Shown here piece by piece: positions 24,509-32,765 of a DNA stretch of 35,938 nucleotides (its first letter is position 1; each line of letters opens with the position of its first letter). The DNA lies in contig JAHELV010000007.1 of the NCBI GenBank assembly GCA_024644015.1, positions 17,532-53,469 of the forward strand, read 5' to 3'. The stretch is from Nitriliruptorales bacterium (GTDB lineage Bacteria > Actinomycetota > Nitriliruptoria > Euzebyales > JAHELV01). The translations under genes were made by a program, and so were the position numbers. The notes under the pieces are model-generated. The model was not told the DNA's origin, searched no databases, and worked only from the letters and a program-made list of their open reading frames with translations.

Positions 24509-25705
24509 TCAGCGCTTCAGGAAGCTCGGGATGTCCAAGTCGTCGTCGGCATCGATGACCACGGCCGGCCGGGACCGCGGTCTGCCGTTGTCGGTCGTGG
24601 GGATCCGCGTGACATCCGGGGCCTCGGGGGCCGGTTCCGCGGGTCGCTCGACCTTCACCTCGGGCTCGGGCCGTGCCGCCGGCTGCTCGGCGGCCGCGCG
24701 AGCCGTGGACTTGCGCGCAGCCGTCTGCACCGGCCGAACCGGCGCCGTGCGGTTCGCGTGCTCGCCGGCGAACCCGGCCGCGATCACGGTCACCTTCACC
24801 TCGTCGCCGAGCGCGTCGTCGATCACCGTCCCGAAGATGATGTTCGCGTCCTCGTCCGCGGCGTCGGCGATGATCTCGGCAGCCTCATTGACCTCGTGCA
24901 GGCCGAGGTCGCTCCCGCCGGCGATTGTCAGCAGGACGCCCTGCGCACCTTCGATCGACGCCTCGAGCAGCGGCGAACTGACCGCCATCTTGGCGGCTTC
25001 GGCCGCCCGGTGGTCGCCGCGGGCCTGTCCGATCCCCATCAGTGCGCTGCCGGCGTCCCGCATGATCGCCTTGACATCGGCGAAGTCGGTGTTGATCAGC
25101 CCGGGGGTCGTGATCAGGTCGGTGATGCCCGCAACTCCCTGGAGCAGCACATCGTCGGCGAGCCGGAACGCCTGGAGCATCGTCGTCTGCTCGTCGGAGA
25201 TCTCGAGCAGGCGGTCGTTGGGGATGACGATCAGCGTGTCGACGGCCTCGCGCAGATCCTCGATGCCCTGCTCGGCCTGCAGGCCGCGCCGTCGCCCTTC
25301 GAACGCGAACGGCCGGGTCACCACGCCGATCGTCAGCGCGCCGACGCCTTTTGCGACCTCCGCGACGATCGGGGCGCCCCCCGTGCCCGTGCCGCCACCC
25401 TCCCCGGCCGTGACGAACACCATGTCCGCGCCCTTGAGCACCTCCTCGAGGTCATCACGGTGTTCCTCGGCCGCCTTGCGACCGATGTCGGGATTGCTGC
25501 CCGCTCCCAGCCCACGGGTGAGGTCCCGGCCGACGTCCAGCTTGACGTCCGCGTCCGACATCAGCAGGGCCTGGGCGTCGGTGTTGATGGCGATGAACTC
25601 GACGCCTTTGAGCCCGGCTTCGATCATGCGGTTGACCGCGTTGACTCCGCCGCCGCCGATGCCGACGACCTTGATCACCGCGAGGTAGTTCTGAGGTGCC
25701 GCCAC
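24509..25705 (-). CDS. ftsZ: Cell division protein FtsZ
   Basis: Tubulin-like GTPase forming the Z ring; 398 residues. The GTG at 25705 is chosen because GGAAGGAG ends five bases before it and the family's N-terminal part ([20 protein letters not shown]) begins at residue 6; an 18-codon upstream extension is not conserved. The GTP signature [10 protein letters not shown] is at 101-110, the T7 catalytic loop in [16 protein letters not shown], and the globular domain ends near VIAAGFAG. An Ala/Pro/Arg-rich linker leads to the conserved C-terminal tail LDIPSFLKR, the docking peptide for SepF and other partners. A separate promoter region lies between ftsQ and ftsZ. Confidence 0.98.
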   Translation of the reverse strand: MAAPQNYLAVIKVVGIGGGGVNAVNRMIEAGLKGVEFIAINTDAQALLMSDADVKLDVGRDLTRGLGAGSNPDIGRKAAEEHRDDLEEVLKGADMVFVTAGEGGGTGTGGAPIVAEVAKGVGALTIGVVTRPFAFEGRRRGLQAEQGIEDLREAVDTLIVIPNDRLLEISDEQTTMLQAFRLADDVLLQGVAGITDLITTPGLINTDFADVKAIMRDAGSALMGIGQARGDHRAAEAAKMAVSSPLLEASIEGAQGVLLTIAGGSDLGLHEVNEAAEIIADAADEDANIIFGTVIDDALGDEVKVTVIAAGFAGEHANRTAPVRPVQTAARKSTARAAAEQPAARPEPEVKVERPAEPAPEAPDVTRIPTTDNGRPRSRPAVVIDADDDLDIPSFLKR

Positions 25706-25861
25706 GGCAGCTCCTTCCGGTCCTGTGAGGTGCGCGGAACCATTGCTGCGAACGCTCACCCTGAGGTAAAGGGTTAGTGTTATGTCAACCTACCGACTGC
25801 GCGAGACAATACGTAAGCACCTCCCTCGATTCAAGGAACCTCGACGGTGTGAACGGATAAA
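25706..25861 (-). promoter_or_regulatory. Conserved-type ftsZ promoter region
   Basis: This 156-bp gap is the largest inside the murE-ftsZ run. On the minus strand it holds TTGACATAACACTAACCC (25788 downwards), a sequence type that I recall before ftsZ in other actinobacteria. ACCCT and AGGGT then form an inverted repeat with a seven-base loop, a possible operator. TTGACA could be a -35 box but no -10 box is well placed, so the exact start is not called. Confidence 0.5.
25711..25718 (-). promoter_or_regulatory. Ribosome-binding site of ftsZ
   Basis: GGAAGGAG on the minus strand, five bases before GTG 25705, decides the start codon against longer in-frame readings. Confidence 0.75.
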
Positions 25862-26665
25862 TCACCCATCTGGAACTACAACGGGGTTGGCAGGTGCCCT
25901 GACGTCCAGGGCTCCACCCTGTTCGGCGGCCTGCGGCAGCAGCACACGGATGACCTCGGCCTTGAGCGCGAGGTCCCCAGCCGTGCCGAGACGCACGCGC
26001 ACCGTGGCCGGGTCGCCATCGGCAGCACCCTGCGGAACACGCAGTCGCAGGATGAGGTCGTCGGAATCCGACACCTCGTACGCCTGCACGCGCCGTCGCA
26101 GCCAGCCGGGCAGATGCGTGTGGACCTCGACCGCATCCCGCACGACACCGATATCGATCACGCGACCCAGCTCTGGCAGCTTGGCCGTCCCGAGCATGAC
26201 GGCCGGCGCGCCCTTGACCTTGCCGCCGTCGACCAGCACCGACTCGTCGTCGACCTTCCAGCTCGCGTCGTCCGTCTGCACCGTCAGCAACGGCGTCCGG
26301 CTGATGACATCGATCGCGACGGTCGACGGTGGCGAGCGGCGAACGACGGCGTCCTTGACCCACGGCAGTGACTCGACCCTGCGCTGGGCGTCAGCCAACG
26401 GCGCTGTCAGCATGTGCTGGCCGCGTTCGAGCGCAGCCGCGCGCTTGACGCTGGCGGCCCGGTCGCCCGAGACACCCGTCACCTGGACCGCGGTCACTTC
26501 GAACAGCGAGGATCGCAGCGCGACCGCGACACCCGCCACGACGATGAGCAGCGCGAACAGGCTCAGCGTTCTGCGCTGGCGACGCTTGACGGCGTCCGCG
26601 TGGACGCGGGCACGGCGCGCCCGGATGCGTGCGTCCATGTGCCCCGACCTGGCCGTGGCGGTCAT
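25862..26665 (-). CDS. ftsQ: Cell division protein FtsQ
   Basis: A 267-residue bitopic divisome protein. A basic cytoplasmic stretch (residues 11-32) precedes one membrane segment (about 33-50) and the POTRA domain beginning near LFEVTAVQVTGVSG (54-67), which binds FtsB/FtsL partners. PWVKDAVVRRSPPSTVAIDV and LLTVQTDDASWKVDDESVLV are typical of the following beta domain. The ATG at 26665 overlaps the murB stop (ATGA). A longer open frame upstream runs through murB and is not used. It is the last gene before the ftsZ promoter region. Confidence 0.93.
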   Translation of the reverse strand: MTATARSGHMDARIRARRARVHADAVKRRQRRTLSLFALLIVVAGVAVALRSSLFEVTAVQVTGVSGDRAASVKRAAALERGQHMLTAPLADAQRRVESLPWVKDAVVRRSPPSTVAIDVISRTPLLTVQTDDASWKVDDESVLVDGGKVKGAPAVMLGTAKLPELGRVIDIGVVRDAVEVHTHLPGWLRRRVQAYEVSDSDDLILRLRVPQGAADGDPATVRVRLGTAGDLALKAEVIRVLLPQAAEQGGALDVRAPANPVVVPDG

Positions 26666-27612
26666 GTTCGGACCTCCGCGGACTCCTCCCCCGCCGCACC
26701 ACCGTCGGCGTGGTCGTCGAACCCGGCCAGCACCACCTCTGTGCGCAGGCTGACCCCAGCTGTGTCGTACACACGCTGCCGCACCTGTCGAATGATGGCA
26801 TGCACGTCGGCGGCGCGGGCTCGTGAGCCGACCGTGATGAAGTTCGCGTGACGCTGACTGACCTGGGCGCCGCCCACCCGTAGGCCCTTGCAGCCCGCGG
26901 CCTCGATCAGCCGTCCGGCGGAATCCCCCTCCGGGTTGCGGAACACACTGCCACAGCTCGGTTGGTTGATCGGCTGGTTCTCCCGCCGCCAGCGGCGCAT
27001 CTCGGCCATGTCCTCGGCGAGCTGATCGGCGTCCGCCGGCCGCAGCTGCACCTCGACTCCGGTGACGATCGCATCGGCGGGCAGCTCGCTGTGACGGTAC
27101 GAGAAGCCCAGGCGGTCCGCCTCCCAGCGCTCGAGTGCGCTGTCCGCACGAATGCGTGCGACCTCGGCCCACACGAGCACGTCGCGGATCTCGCCACCGT
27201 GCGCACCGGCGTTCATCCGCACCGCCCCGCCGACTGTGCCAGGGATCGCGACGCCGAACGCCAGGCCCGCGAGACCGTGGCGCGCGACCTCCCGCGACAG
27301 CGCCGGCATCGGTTCCGCGGCGCCCGCACGGACAAGGTCGCCATCGACTTCGACTCCACGGAACCCCCGGCCGAGCACGACCGCGATGCCCGGCCACCCC
27401 TCGTCGGCCACCAGCAGGTTGCTGCCCCGGCCGATCACCATCCACGCGCAGCCCGTCTCACGGACCACCGCTGCGACAGCCCGCAGATCCGCGAGCGACT
27501 CGGCCTGCACGAGCGCCGCCGCCGGTCCCCCGACCCGCATGGTCGTGTATCCCGACAGGTCGACGTCGACTGCGACGCGGGCACCGACCGCCGCGCGCAG
27601 CGCCGCAACCAT
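26662..27612 (-). CDS. murB: UDP-N-acetylenolpyruvoylglucosamine reductase
   Basis: FAD enzyme that reduces UDP-GlcNAc-enolpyruvate with NADPH to UDP-MurNAc. The FAD-binding domain shows YTTMRVGGPAAALVQ, IGRGSNLLVADEGWPG and GVAIPGTVGGAVRMNAGA. The catalytic Ser lies in CGSVFRNPEGDSAG and the final Glu in LRTEVVLAG. Length (316 residues) is in the normal range. ATG 27612 is preferred, four bases after the murC stop (TAA); GTG 27624 is in frame inside the end of murC. murB between murC and ftsQ is a known dcw variant. The stop overlaps ftsQ. Confidence 0.96.
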   Translation of the reverse strand: MVAALRAAVGARVAVDVDLSGYTTMRVGGPAAALVQAESLADLRAVAAVVRETGCAWMVIGRGSNLLVADEGWPGIAVVLGRGFRGVEVDGDLVRAGAAEPMPALSREVARHGLAGLAFGVAIPGTVGGAVRMNAGAHGGEIRDVLVWAEVARIRADSALERWEADRLGFSYRHSELPADAIVTGVEVQLRPADADQLAEDMAEMRRWRRENQPINQPSCGSVFRNPEGDSAGRLIEAAGCKGLRVGGAQVSQRHANFITVGSRARAADVHAIIRQVRQRVYDTAGVSLRTEVVLAGFDDHADGGAAGEESAEVRT

Positions 27613-27616
27613 GTCG

Positions 27617-29017
27617 TTACCCACGCACACCTCGCAGTCGCTCCAACGCCACCGGACCAACCTCGGTGATGTCGCCGGCGCCGAGCGTCAAGACCAGATC
27701 ACCCGACCGCACCAGCTCGACAAGCTGGGGTGGCACGTCCACAACCGACGGCACGTAGTGCACCTCCGTTCCCGCTGCGGAAGCTGCGTCGGCGACGAGC
27801 TGCCCTGTCACACCGGCGACGGGACGCTCCCCTGCGCTGTACACGTCGGTGACGACGACGACGTCGGCGCCGGCCAGTGCGGCACCCAGCTCGGCCCCCA
27901 TCGCCGCGGTCCTGCTGAACCGGTGTGGCTGGAACACCGCGATCACGCGCCCGTCGGGCGCTGTCTGGTGCGCTGCGGCGAGCGTCGCACGCAGCTCGGC
28001 GGGGTGATGGCCGTAGTCGTCGACGACGGTGACGCCGCCGGCCGAACCGAGGCGTTCGAAGCGGCGGTTCGCGCCCGCGAAGATCGCCAGGCCACGGCGA
28101 ATCGCGTCCCAGTCGACCCCTGCGTGCACGCTGGCAAGTGCTGCGGCTGCCGCGTTCAACACGCTGTGCCGGCCCGGCAGGCTGATCTCGAACTGACCGG
28201 CATCCGCGTCCTTGTGGACGAGTCCGAACCGGGCTCCGTACGGATGCAGCGCGACATCGACGATCCGCAGCGTCGCGTCGGCGTGCTCGCCATAGGTTTC
28301 GATCACGCCGCCGACATCGGGCAGCACCCGTCGCACGCCCTCGTCATCGAGGCAGACGACCGCGATGCCGCCCGGCCGCCGTCGCTCGAGGAACGCGACG
28401 AACGTGCGGTCCACGGCGGCGAGGTCGGGAAACTCGTCATGGTGGTCGAGGTCGACGTTGGTCACGATCGCGATGTTCGGCTCGTACACGAGGAACGACG
28501 AGTCCGATTCGTCGGCCTCGGCGACGAACCAACGGCCGGTGCCGTGGTGTGCACTGGTGCCCGCATCGTGCAGCGTGCCGCCGATCGCGAACGACGGATC
28601 GAGTCCGCCGGTCTGCAGGCACACCGCGACCATCGACGTCGTCGTGGTCTTGCCATGCGTGCCCGCCACGTGCAACTGGTCGTGGTCGACCATCAACGCG
28701 GCAAGCAGCTCGGCCCGCCGTAGCACGGGCAGACCCAGCTCCTGCGCCCTGCGCAGCTCCTTGTTGCCCGGCGGGATCGCGGTCGACGCCACGACCAGCT
28801 CCGCGTCGTCCACAAGGTCCGCGTCGTGCCCGCTCTGGATCTCAGCGCCCATCGACCGCAGCGCCGTGATCGCCCTGCCCGCCCGCAGGTCGCTGCCGGT
28901 GACCGGGTGGCTGCGCTGCAGCAGGATCCACGCCAGGGCGCTCATGCCCGCGCCGCCGATGCCGATCAGATGCACCCGCATCCCGGGACGCAGCTTCGTC
29001 TGCAGTTCCGTCATCAT
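27617..29017 (-). CDS. murC: UDP-N-acetylmuramate-L-alanine ligase
   Basis: Cytoplasmic ATP-dependent ligase adding L-Ala to UDP-MurNAc, first of the stem-peptide ligases. The UDP-binding N-terminal part has VHLIGIGGAGMSALAWILLQ, the ATP loop GTHGKTTTTSM is at about residue 110, followed by DESDSSF and the central NVDLDHHDEF, and the C-terminal domain contains DDYGHHPAELRATL and FQPHRFSRT. Length 466 residues. The start at 29017 is supported by an overlapping stop/start (TGATG) with a mini-ORF in the preceding tandem repeat; a second ATG follows directly at 29014. murG, usually just upstream, is missing. Confidence 0.97.
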   Translation of the reverse strand: MMTELQTKLRPGMRVHLIGIGGAGMSALAWILLQRSHPVTGSDLRAGRAITALRSMGAEIQSGHDADLVDDAELVVASTAIPPGNKELRRAQELGLPVLRRAELLAALMVDHDQLHVAGTHGKTTTTSMVAVCLQTGGLDPSFAIGGTLHDAGTSAHHGTGRWFVAEADESDSSFLVYEPNIAIVTNVDLDHHDEFPDLAAVDRTFVAFLERRRPGGIAVVCLDDEGVRRVLPDVGGVIETYGEHADATLRIVDVALHPYGARFGLVHKDADAGQFEISLPGRHSVLNAAAAALASVHAGVDWDAIRRGLAIFAGANRRFERLGSAGGVTVVDDYGHHPAELRATLAAAHQTAPDGRVIAVFQPHRFSRTAAMGAELGAALAGADVVVVTDVYSAGERPVAGVTGQLVADAASAAGTEVHYVPSVVDVPPQLVELVRSGDLVLTLGAGDITEVGPVALERLRGVRG

Positions 29018-29052
29018 CAAGCCCTACCGCTGTCGCTACTTGAGGTCAGCAT
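29017..29052 (-). CDS. 11-residue mini-ORF 2, overlapping the murC start
   Basis: Eleven codons encoding MLTSSSDSGRA, then TGA, whose last base is the first base of the murC ATG (TGATG). Its own ATG overlaps the stop of mini-ORF 1 in the same way. It is a copy of the end of ftsW. Translation is not shown; the layout suggests reinitiation. Confidence 0.35.
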   Translation of the reverse strand: MLTSSSDSGRA

Positions 29053-29087
29053 CAAGCCCTACCGCTGTCGCTACTTGAGGTCAGCAT
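29052..29087 (-). CDS. 11-residue mini-ORF 1, overlapping the ftsW stop
   Basis: Identical in sequence to mini-ORF 2. The ATG shares one base with the ftsW stop codon (TGATG), and the TGA shares one with the next ATG. The last six residues SDSGRA equal the FtsW C terminus. No separate ribosome-binding site is obvious apart from a weak TAGGG. Confidence 0.35.
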   Translation of the reverse strand: MLTSSSDSGRA

Positions 29088-30325
29088 CAAGCCCTACCGC
29101 TGTCGCTCTCGGATCTGCGGCCGCCTGCTCGCTCTCGGGTCTGCGGCCGCGTATGACGCGCGATGGACAGCAGCAGGCCCGCGCTGACCATCGTGATCAC
29201 CAGGGACGTCCCGCCGAAGCTGACGAAGGGTAACGTCACGCCCGTGACCGGCAGCAGGCCGACCACGCTGCCCATGTTGATTGCTGCCTGGAGCAGGATG
29301 CCGGCGACGAGCCCCGCCGCGAGCAGACGACCGAACGAGTCGGGAGCCAGAATCGCGATCCGCAGGCCGACGACGGCGATGACAACGTACAGCGCCAGCA
29401 CCAACAGGACACCCAGCAGCCCCAGCTCCTCGCCGATGATCGCGAAGATGAAGTCCGTGTGGGCGTTGGGCAGATACAGCCACTTGCCCCGTCCGTCGCC
29501 GAGACCGGTGCCCAGCCAGCCGCCGCTGCCGAGCGCGTAGTACCCCTGAAGCGTCTGATAACCGTACACCGCCGCCGACGAGTTCGGATCGAGCCAAGCG
29601 CCGAACCGGCCCATGCGGAACCCCGCGGACGCGATCCCCAGGCCGACCAGCCCAGCGCCGGCGATGACACTCGTGACCAGCCAGCGGGTCGGCAGTCCGG
29701 CGACATACAGCATCACGACGCCGATCGCGACGAGCAACGCCGCTGTCTCGAGGTCGGGCTCGGCCATCACCAGCACCGCGACCACGGCCAGCATCGGTAG
29801 TGTCGGAACCAGCAGCGCGCGCAGATCGCCGGACTTGATCCGACCCCATGAGCGCGCGAGCGCGTCGGCGCAGAACAGGGGCACAGCCAGCTTCAACAGC
29901 TCGGCCGGCTGGAACACCAGCGGTTCCATCCCCAACCAGCGGCGTGCACCCGACCGCTCGATGCCGGCGGGTGTGACCACCACGACCGCCAGCAGGAGGG
30001 CGACGACAACCACCACACGGACGTACGGGCGCCAGACGCGATAGTCACGGAGGGCGACCGCGATCGTCACCGGGATGCCCAACAGGCACCACAGCAGCTG
30101 CCGGCGGAAGATGCGGAACGCGTCGCCCGCAAGAGCTGACTGCACGAATGACGCTGAGAACGTCATCAGCAGCCCGAGCAGGATGAGCACCACCACCGTC
30201 GCGGCCAGCACACCGAACAGCGTGTTGCTCTCGCCCGACGCAGGCGGCACGACCATCGCGCGTAGGCGGCCCTGCAGCGAGGACGGTGAGCGCGCCGTGC
30301 GTCGCGAGCGGCTGACCTGCGTCAT
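29087..30325 (-). CDS. ftsW: Septal peptidoglycan polymerase FtsW
   Basis: SEDS-family lipid II polymerase working with the septal transpeptidase; 412 residues, about ten hydrophobic segments. Conserved points include GARRWLG, FQPAELLKLAVP, the catalytic-Asp motif MAEPDLETA, GYQTLQGYYALGSGGWLGTGLG, FIFAIIGEELGLLG and the closing GVTLPFVSFGGTSL. The ATG at 30325 overlaps the murD stop (ATGA); upstream in-frame codons lie in murD. The last codons, encoding SDSGRA, are those repeated in the adjacent tandem repeat, which has displaced this stop from murC by 70 bp. No murG follows. Confidence 0.97.
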   Translation of the reverse strand: MTQVSRSRRTARSPSSLQGRLRAMVVPPASGESNTLFGVLAATVVVLILLGLLMTFSASFVQSALAGDAFRIFRRQLLWCLLGIPVTIAVALRDYRVWRPYVRVVVVVALLLAVVVVTPAGIERSGARRWLGMEPLVFQPAELLKLAVPLFCADALARSWGRIKSGDLRALLVPTLPMLAVVAVLVMAEPDLETAALLVAIGVVMLYVAGLPTRWLVTSVIAGAGLVGLGIASAGFRMGRFGAWLDPNSSAAVYGYQTLQGYYALGSGGWLGTGLGDGRGKWLYLPNAHTDFIFAIIGEELGLLGVLLVLALYVVIAVVGLRIAILAPDSFGRLLAAGLVAGILLQAAINMGSVVGLLPVTGVTLPFVSFGGTSLVITMVSAGLLLSIARHTRPQTRERAGGRRSESDSGRA

Positions 30326-31734
30326 CGCGCGCTCCGACCCACGGTGGCACCAGCGCCGACCAGCTCGCGGAAGCGGTCCCCGCGGGCGGCATAATCGACG
30401 AACTGGTCCATCGACGCGCACGCTGGTGCCAGAAGCACGACGTCACCGGACCGGACGCGGTCGAACGCAACGGCGACCGCGGTCTCGAGGTTGCCGGCCT
30501 CGACGGTCTCGACGCCGTGGGTACGGGTCAGGTCTGCCAGCTGGGACCCCGCCTCCCCGATGGTCACCGCCAATCGCACGCGGCCGGCGACGTCGGCGGC
30601 GAGCGGGTCGAACGACACGCCCTTGCTCAGGCCGCCCGCGATCCACACGACCGAGTCGAACGACCGCAGCGCCGCCGCTGCCGCGTGCGGGTTCGTCGCC
30701 TTGGAGTCGTTGACCCATCGCACGCCGCCGCGCTCGGCGACCACTTCGAGCCGGTGGGCGCCGACCCGCGCTTCCGACAGTGGGCGACCGAGCCGGGCGG
30801 GGGCAGCGCCCGCCACGATCGCCGCGGCGACCGCTGCAGCGACGTTGGCGACGTTGTGTGATCCTCGAACGCCGAGTGCGTCGACCCCGACGATCGGCGT
30901 CGGCTGCGTGCCCGTGATGCGCTCGACCACCACGCCGTCCAGCACGCCGACGCCGTCCCTCGGCGGCTCGCCGATCGTGAACGGGGCCCATCCCGCGGGC
31001 GGCGGATGATCAGCGACCAGCCGCGCACAGCCGTCGTCGTCGAGGTTGCCGACAGCCCAGTCGCAACCTCGCAGCCCGTAGCCGCCGGATGACCGCTGGC
31101 CGCGCCAGATGCGGGCCTTGGCCGCCGCGTAGGCGCGGCGGTCCCCGTGCCAGTCGAGGTGATCGTCAGCCACGTTGAGAACGACGCCGACATCGGCGCG
31201 CAGCGTATGCGTGTAATGCAGCTGGAAGCTGGAAAGCTCGGCAACGGCCAGTGGCGGCGGAGCGCCGGTCAGCGCCGACAGGGGGCGGCCGATGTTGCCG
31301 ACCGCGGGCACATCCAGGCAGGCGGCAAGCAGTTCGGTGGTCGTCGTCTTGCCATTCGTGCCGGTCACCGCTACGAGGCGCGTGCGCCCATCGAGCAGCC
31401 TCCACGCCAGCTCAGGCTCACTCCAGATGTCCACACCGGCGTTCGCAGCGGCAAGGAGCACCGCCGCTGACGGCGTCAGCCCCGGGCTTGCGACGACCAC
31501 GTCGAGTGCACCCGCGGACAGCATTGCCACGGGATCGGCGATCACCTCGACCCGGCTCGACAGCTCGACGCGCCCGCGCTCGACCGCAGCCGGTGCCGCA
31601 TCGTGGACCATCACGCTCGCACCGGCCGTCGCTGCGGCCCGCGCGGCCGCGATGCCCGACACGCCCAACCCCGCCACGAGCACCCGCAGCGAGCGCAACG
31701 GAGCTGACGGGTCCTCGGCTCGCCGAGCACTCAC
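30322..31734 (-). CDS. murD: UDP-N-acetylmuramoyl-L-alanine-D-glutamate ligase
   Basis: Adds D-Glu to UDP-MurNAc-L-Ala using ATP; 470 residues. The N-terminal nucleotide-binding part begins RVLVAGLGVSGIAAARA, the ATP loop is VTGTNGKTTTTELL, followed by VGNIGRPL, ELSSFQLHYTHTLRAD and LNVADDHLDWHG, with the C-terminal NDSKATNPHAA and WIAGGLSKG. GTG 31734 overlaps the mraY stop (GTGA), fixing the start and suggesting coupling. The stop overlaps ftsW. Confidence 0.97.
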   Translation of the reverse strand: MSARRAEDPSAPLRSLRVLVAGLGVSGIAAARAAATAGASVMVHDAAPAAVERGRVELSSRVEVIADPVAMLSAGALDVVVASPGLTPSAAVLLAAANAGVDIWSEPELAWRLLDGRTRLVAVTGTNGKTTTTELLAACLDVPAVGNIGRPLSALTGAPPPLAVAELSSFQLHYTHTLRADVGVVLNVADDHLDWHGDRRAYAAAKARIWRGQRSSGGYGLRGCDWAVGNLDDDGCARLVADHPPPAGWAPFTIGEPPRDGVGVLDGVVVERITGTQPTPIVGVDALGVRGSHNVANVAAAVAAAIVAGAAPARLGRPLSEARVGAHRLEVVAERGGVRWVNDSKATNPHAAAAALRSFDSVVWIAGGLSKGVSFDPLAADVAGRVRLAVTIGEAGSQLADLTRTHGVETVEAGNLETAVAVAFDRVRSGDVVLLAPACASMDQFVDYAARGDRFRELVGAGATVGRSAR

Positions 31735-32765
31735 CCGATGCCCCCGCTGGCGAGGAAGTCGTTGTAGAACAGCCCCAGACCGAACGCGACGGCGAGGCCG
31801 GCCACGATCCAGAATCGCACGATGATCGTGGTCTCACGCCATCCGACGAGCTCGAAGTGGTGGTGCAGTGGTGCCATCTTGAATACCCGGCGGTGCATGA
31901 GCCGGTAGCTGGCGACCTGCGCGATGACGCTCAGCGTCTCGACGACGAACAGCCCGCCAATGATCACCAGGAGCAGCTCGGTCTCGGTCAGCACCGCCAT
32001 GGCCGCGAGCATGCCACCGATCGCGAGCGATCCTGTGTCACCCATGAAGATCTTGGCCGGCGGACCGTTCCACCAAAGGAACCCGAGCGTGGCGCCGAGC
32101 GCGGCGGCGGCGGCGATCGCGATGGCATTCGCGTGGATCGTGACGCCGGCTGAGTAGAAGTCGGGATGGCGGAACTGCCAGAACGCGATCACGACATAGG
32201 CACCGAACACCAGCGCGCTTGTGCCGGCCGCCAGGCCGTCGAGCCCGTCGGTCAGGTTCACGGCGTTTGAGAACCCCGAAAAGATCAGGAAGATCGCGAT
32301 CGCGAAGAAGGGACCGAGGTCGATGCCGGTCGCACCGATGAACGACAGGTTCGTGGAGGTGTCGGCGACGTACTCGGCGCCGAATGCGAAGATCACGGCG
32401 ATCACCGCTTGGCCGATGAACTTCGCGGTCTTGTTGAGACCCAGGTTCCGCTTGCGTCGAATCTTCAGGAAGTCGTCGACGAAGCCGACCATGCCCATGC
32501 CGACCAGGACCCCCATGACCAGCAGCCCGCCGGGCGACAGCCGCGGCCCCAGCAGCAACGTCGCCACCAGATAGGCGATGACGGCCGACAGGATGATCGC
32601 CGCGCCGCCCATCGTGGGCGTACCGCGCTTCACGAAATGCGACCGGGGACCGTCCTCACGGATCAGCTGACCGTAGCCGCGGCTACGGAAGAAGCGGATG
32701 ACGACCGGCGTGCCGATCAACGACAGCACGAGCGCGAGGCTCGCAGCCAGCAGGATGGACCTCAC
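31731..32765 (-). CDS. mraY: Phospho-N-acetylmuramoyl-pentapeptide transferase
   Basis: Integral membrane enzyme that moves phospho-MurNAc-pentapeptide to undecaprenyl phosphate, giving lipid I. The catalytic motifs are all present: GFVDDFLKI, NLTDGLDGLA and IFMGDTGSLAIGG, followed by the MAPLHHHFE loop. About ten hydrophobic segments are seen over 344 residues. GTG start 32765 overlaps the murF stop (GTGA); the stop overlaps murD. MurG, which would make lipid II from this product, is not encoded in the window. Confidence 0.98.
   Translation of the reverse strand: MRSILLAASLALVLSLIGTPVVIRFFRSRGYGQLIREDGPRSHFVKRGTPTMGGAAIILSAVIAYLVATLLLGPRLSPGGLLVMGVLVGMGMVGFVDDFLKIRRKRNLGLNKTAKFIGQAVIAVIFAFGAEYVADTSTNLSFIGATGIDLGPFFAIAIFLIFSGFSNAVNLTDGLDGLAAGTSALVFGAYVVIAFWQFRHPDFYSAGVTIHANAIAIAAAAALGATLGFLWWNGPPAKIFMGDTGSLAIGGMLAAMAVLTETELLLVIIGGLFVVETLSVIAQVASYRLMHRRVFKMAPLHHHFELVGWRETTIIVRFWIVAGLAVAFGLGLFYNDFLASGGIG

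Larger units (their letters stand above)
29016..29107. repeat. 35-bp tandem repeat, 2.6 copies, at the ftsW-murC junction
   Basis: Units at 29016-29050 and 29051-29085 are identical, and 29086-29107 repeats the first 22 bases. Read on the minus strand, each unit carries a copy of the end of ftsW (codons for SDSGRA and stop) followed by a TGATG overlap. Because adjacent mini-ORFs share one base, each unit adds one whole mini-ORF, whatever the copy number. The repeat lies exactly where murG is found in most actinobacterial clusters. Confidence 0.95.

Noticed and set aside
27152-28723. 523-residue plus-strand frame opposite murC and murB
   Set aside because: Low-complexity translation with no recognisable motif, fully antisense to two clear Mur enzymes.
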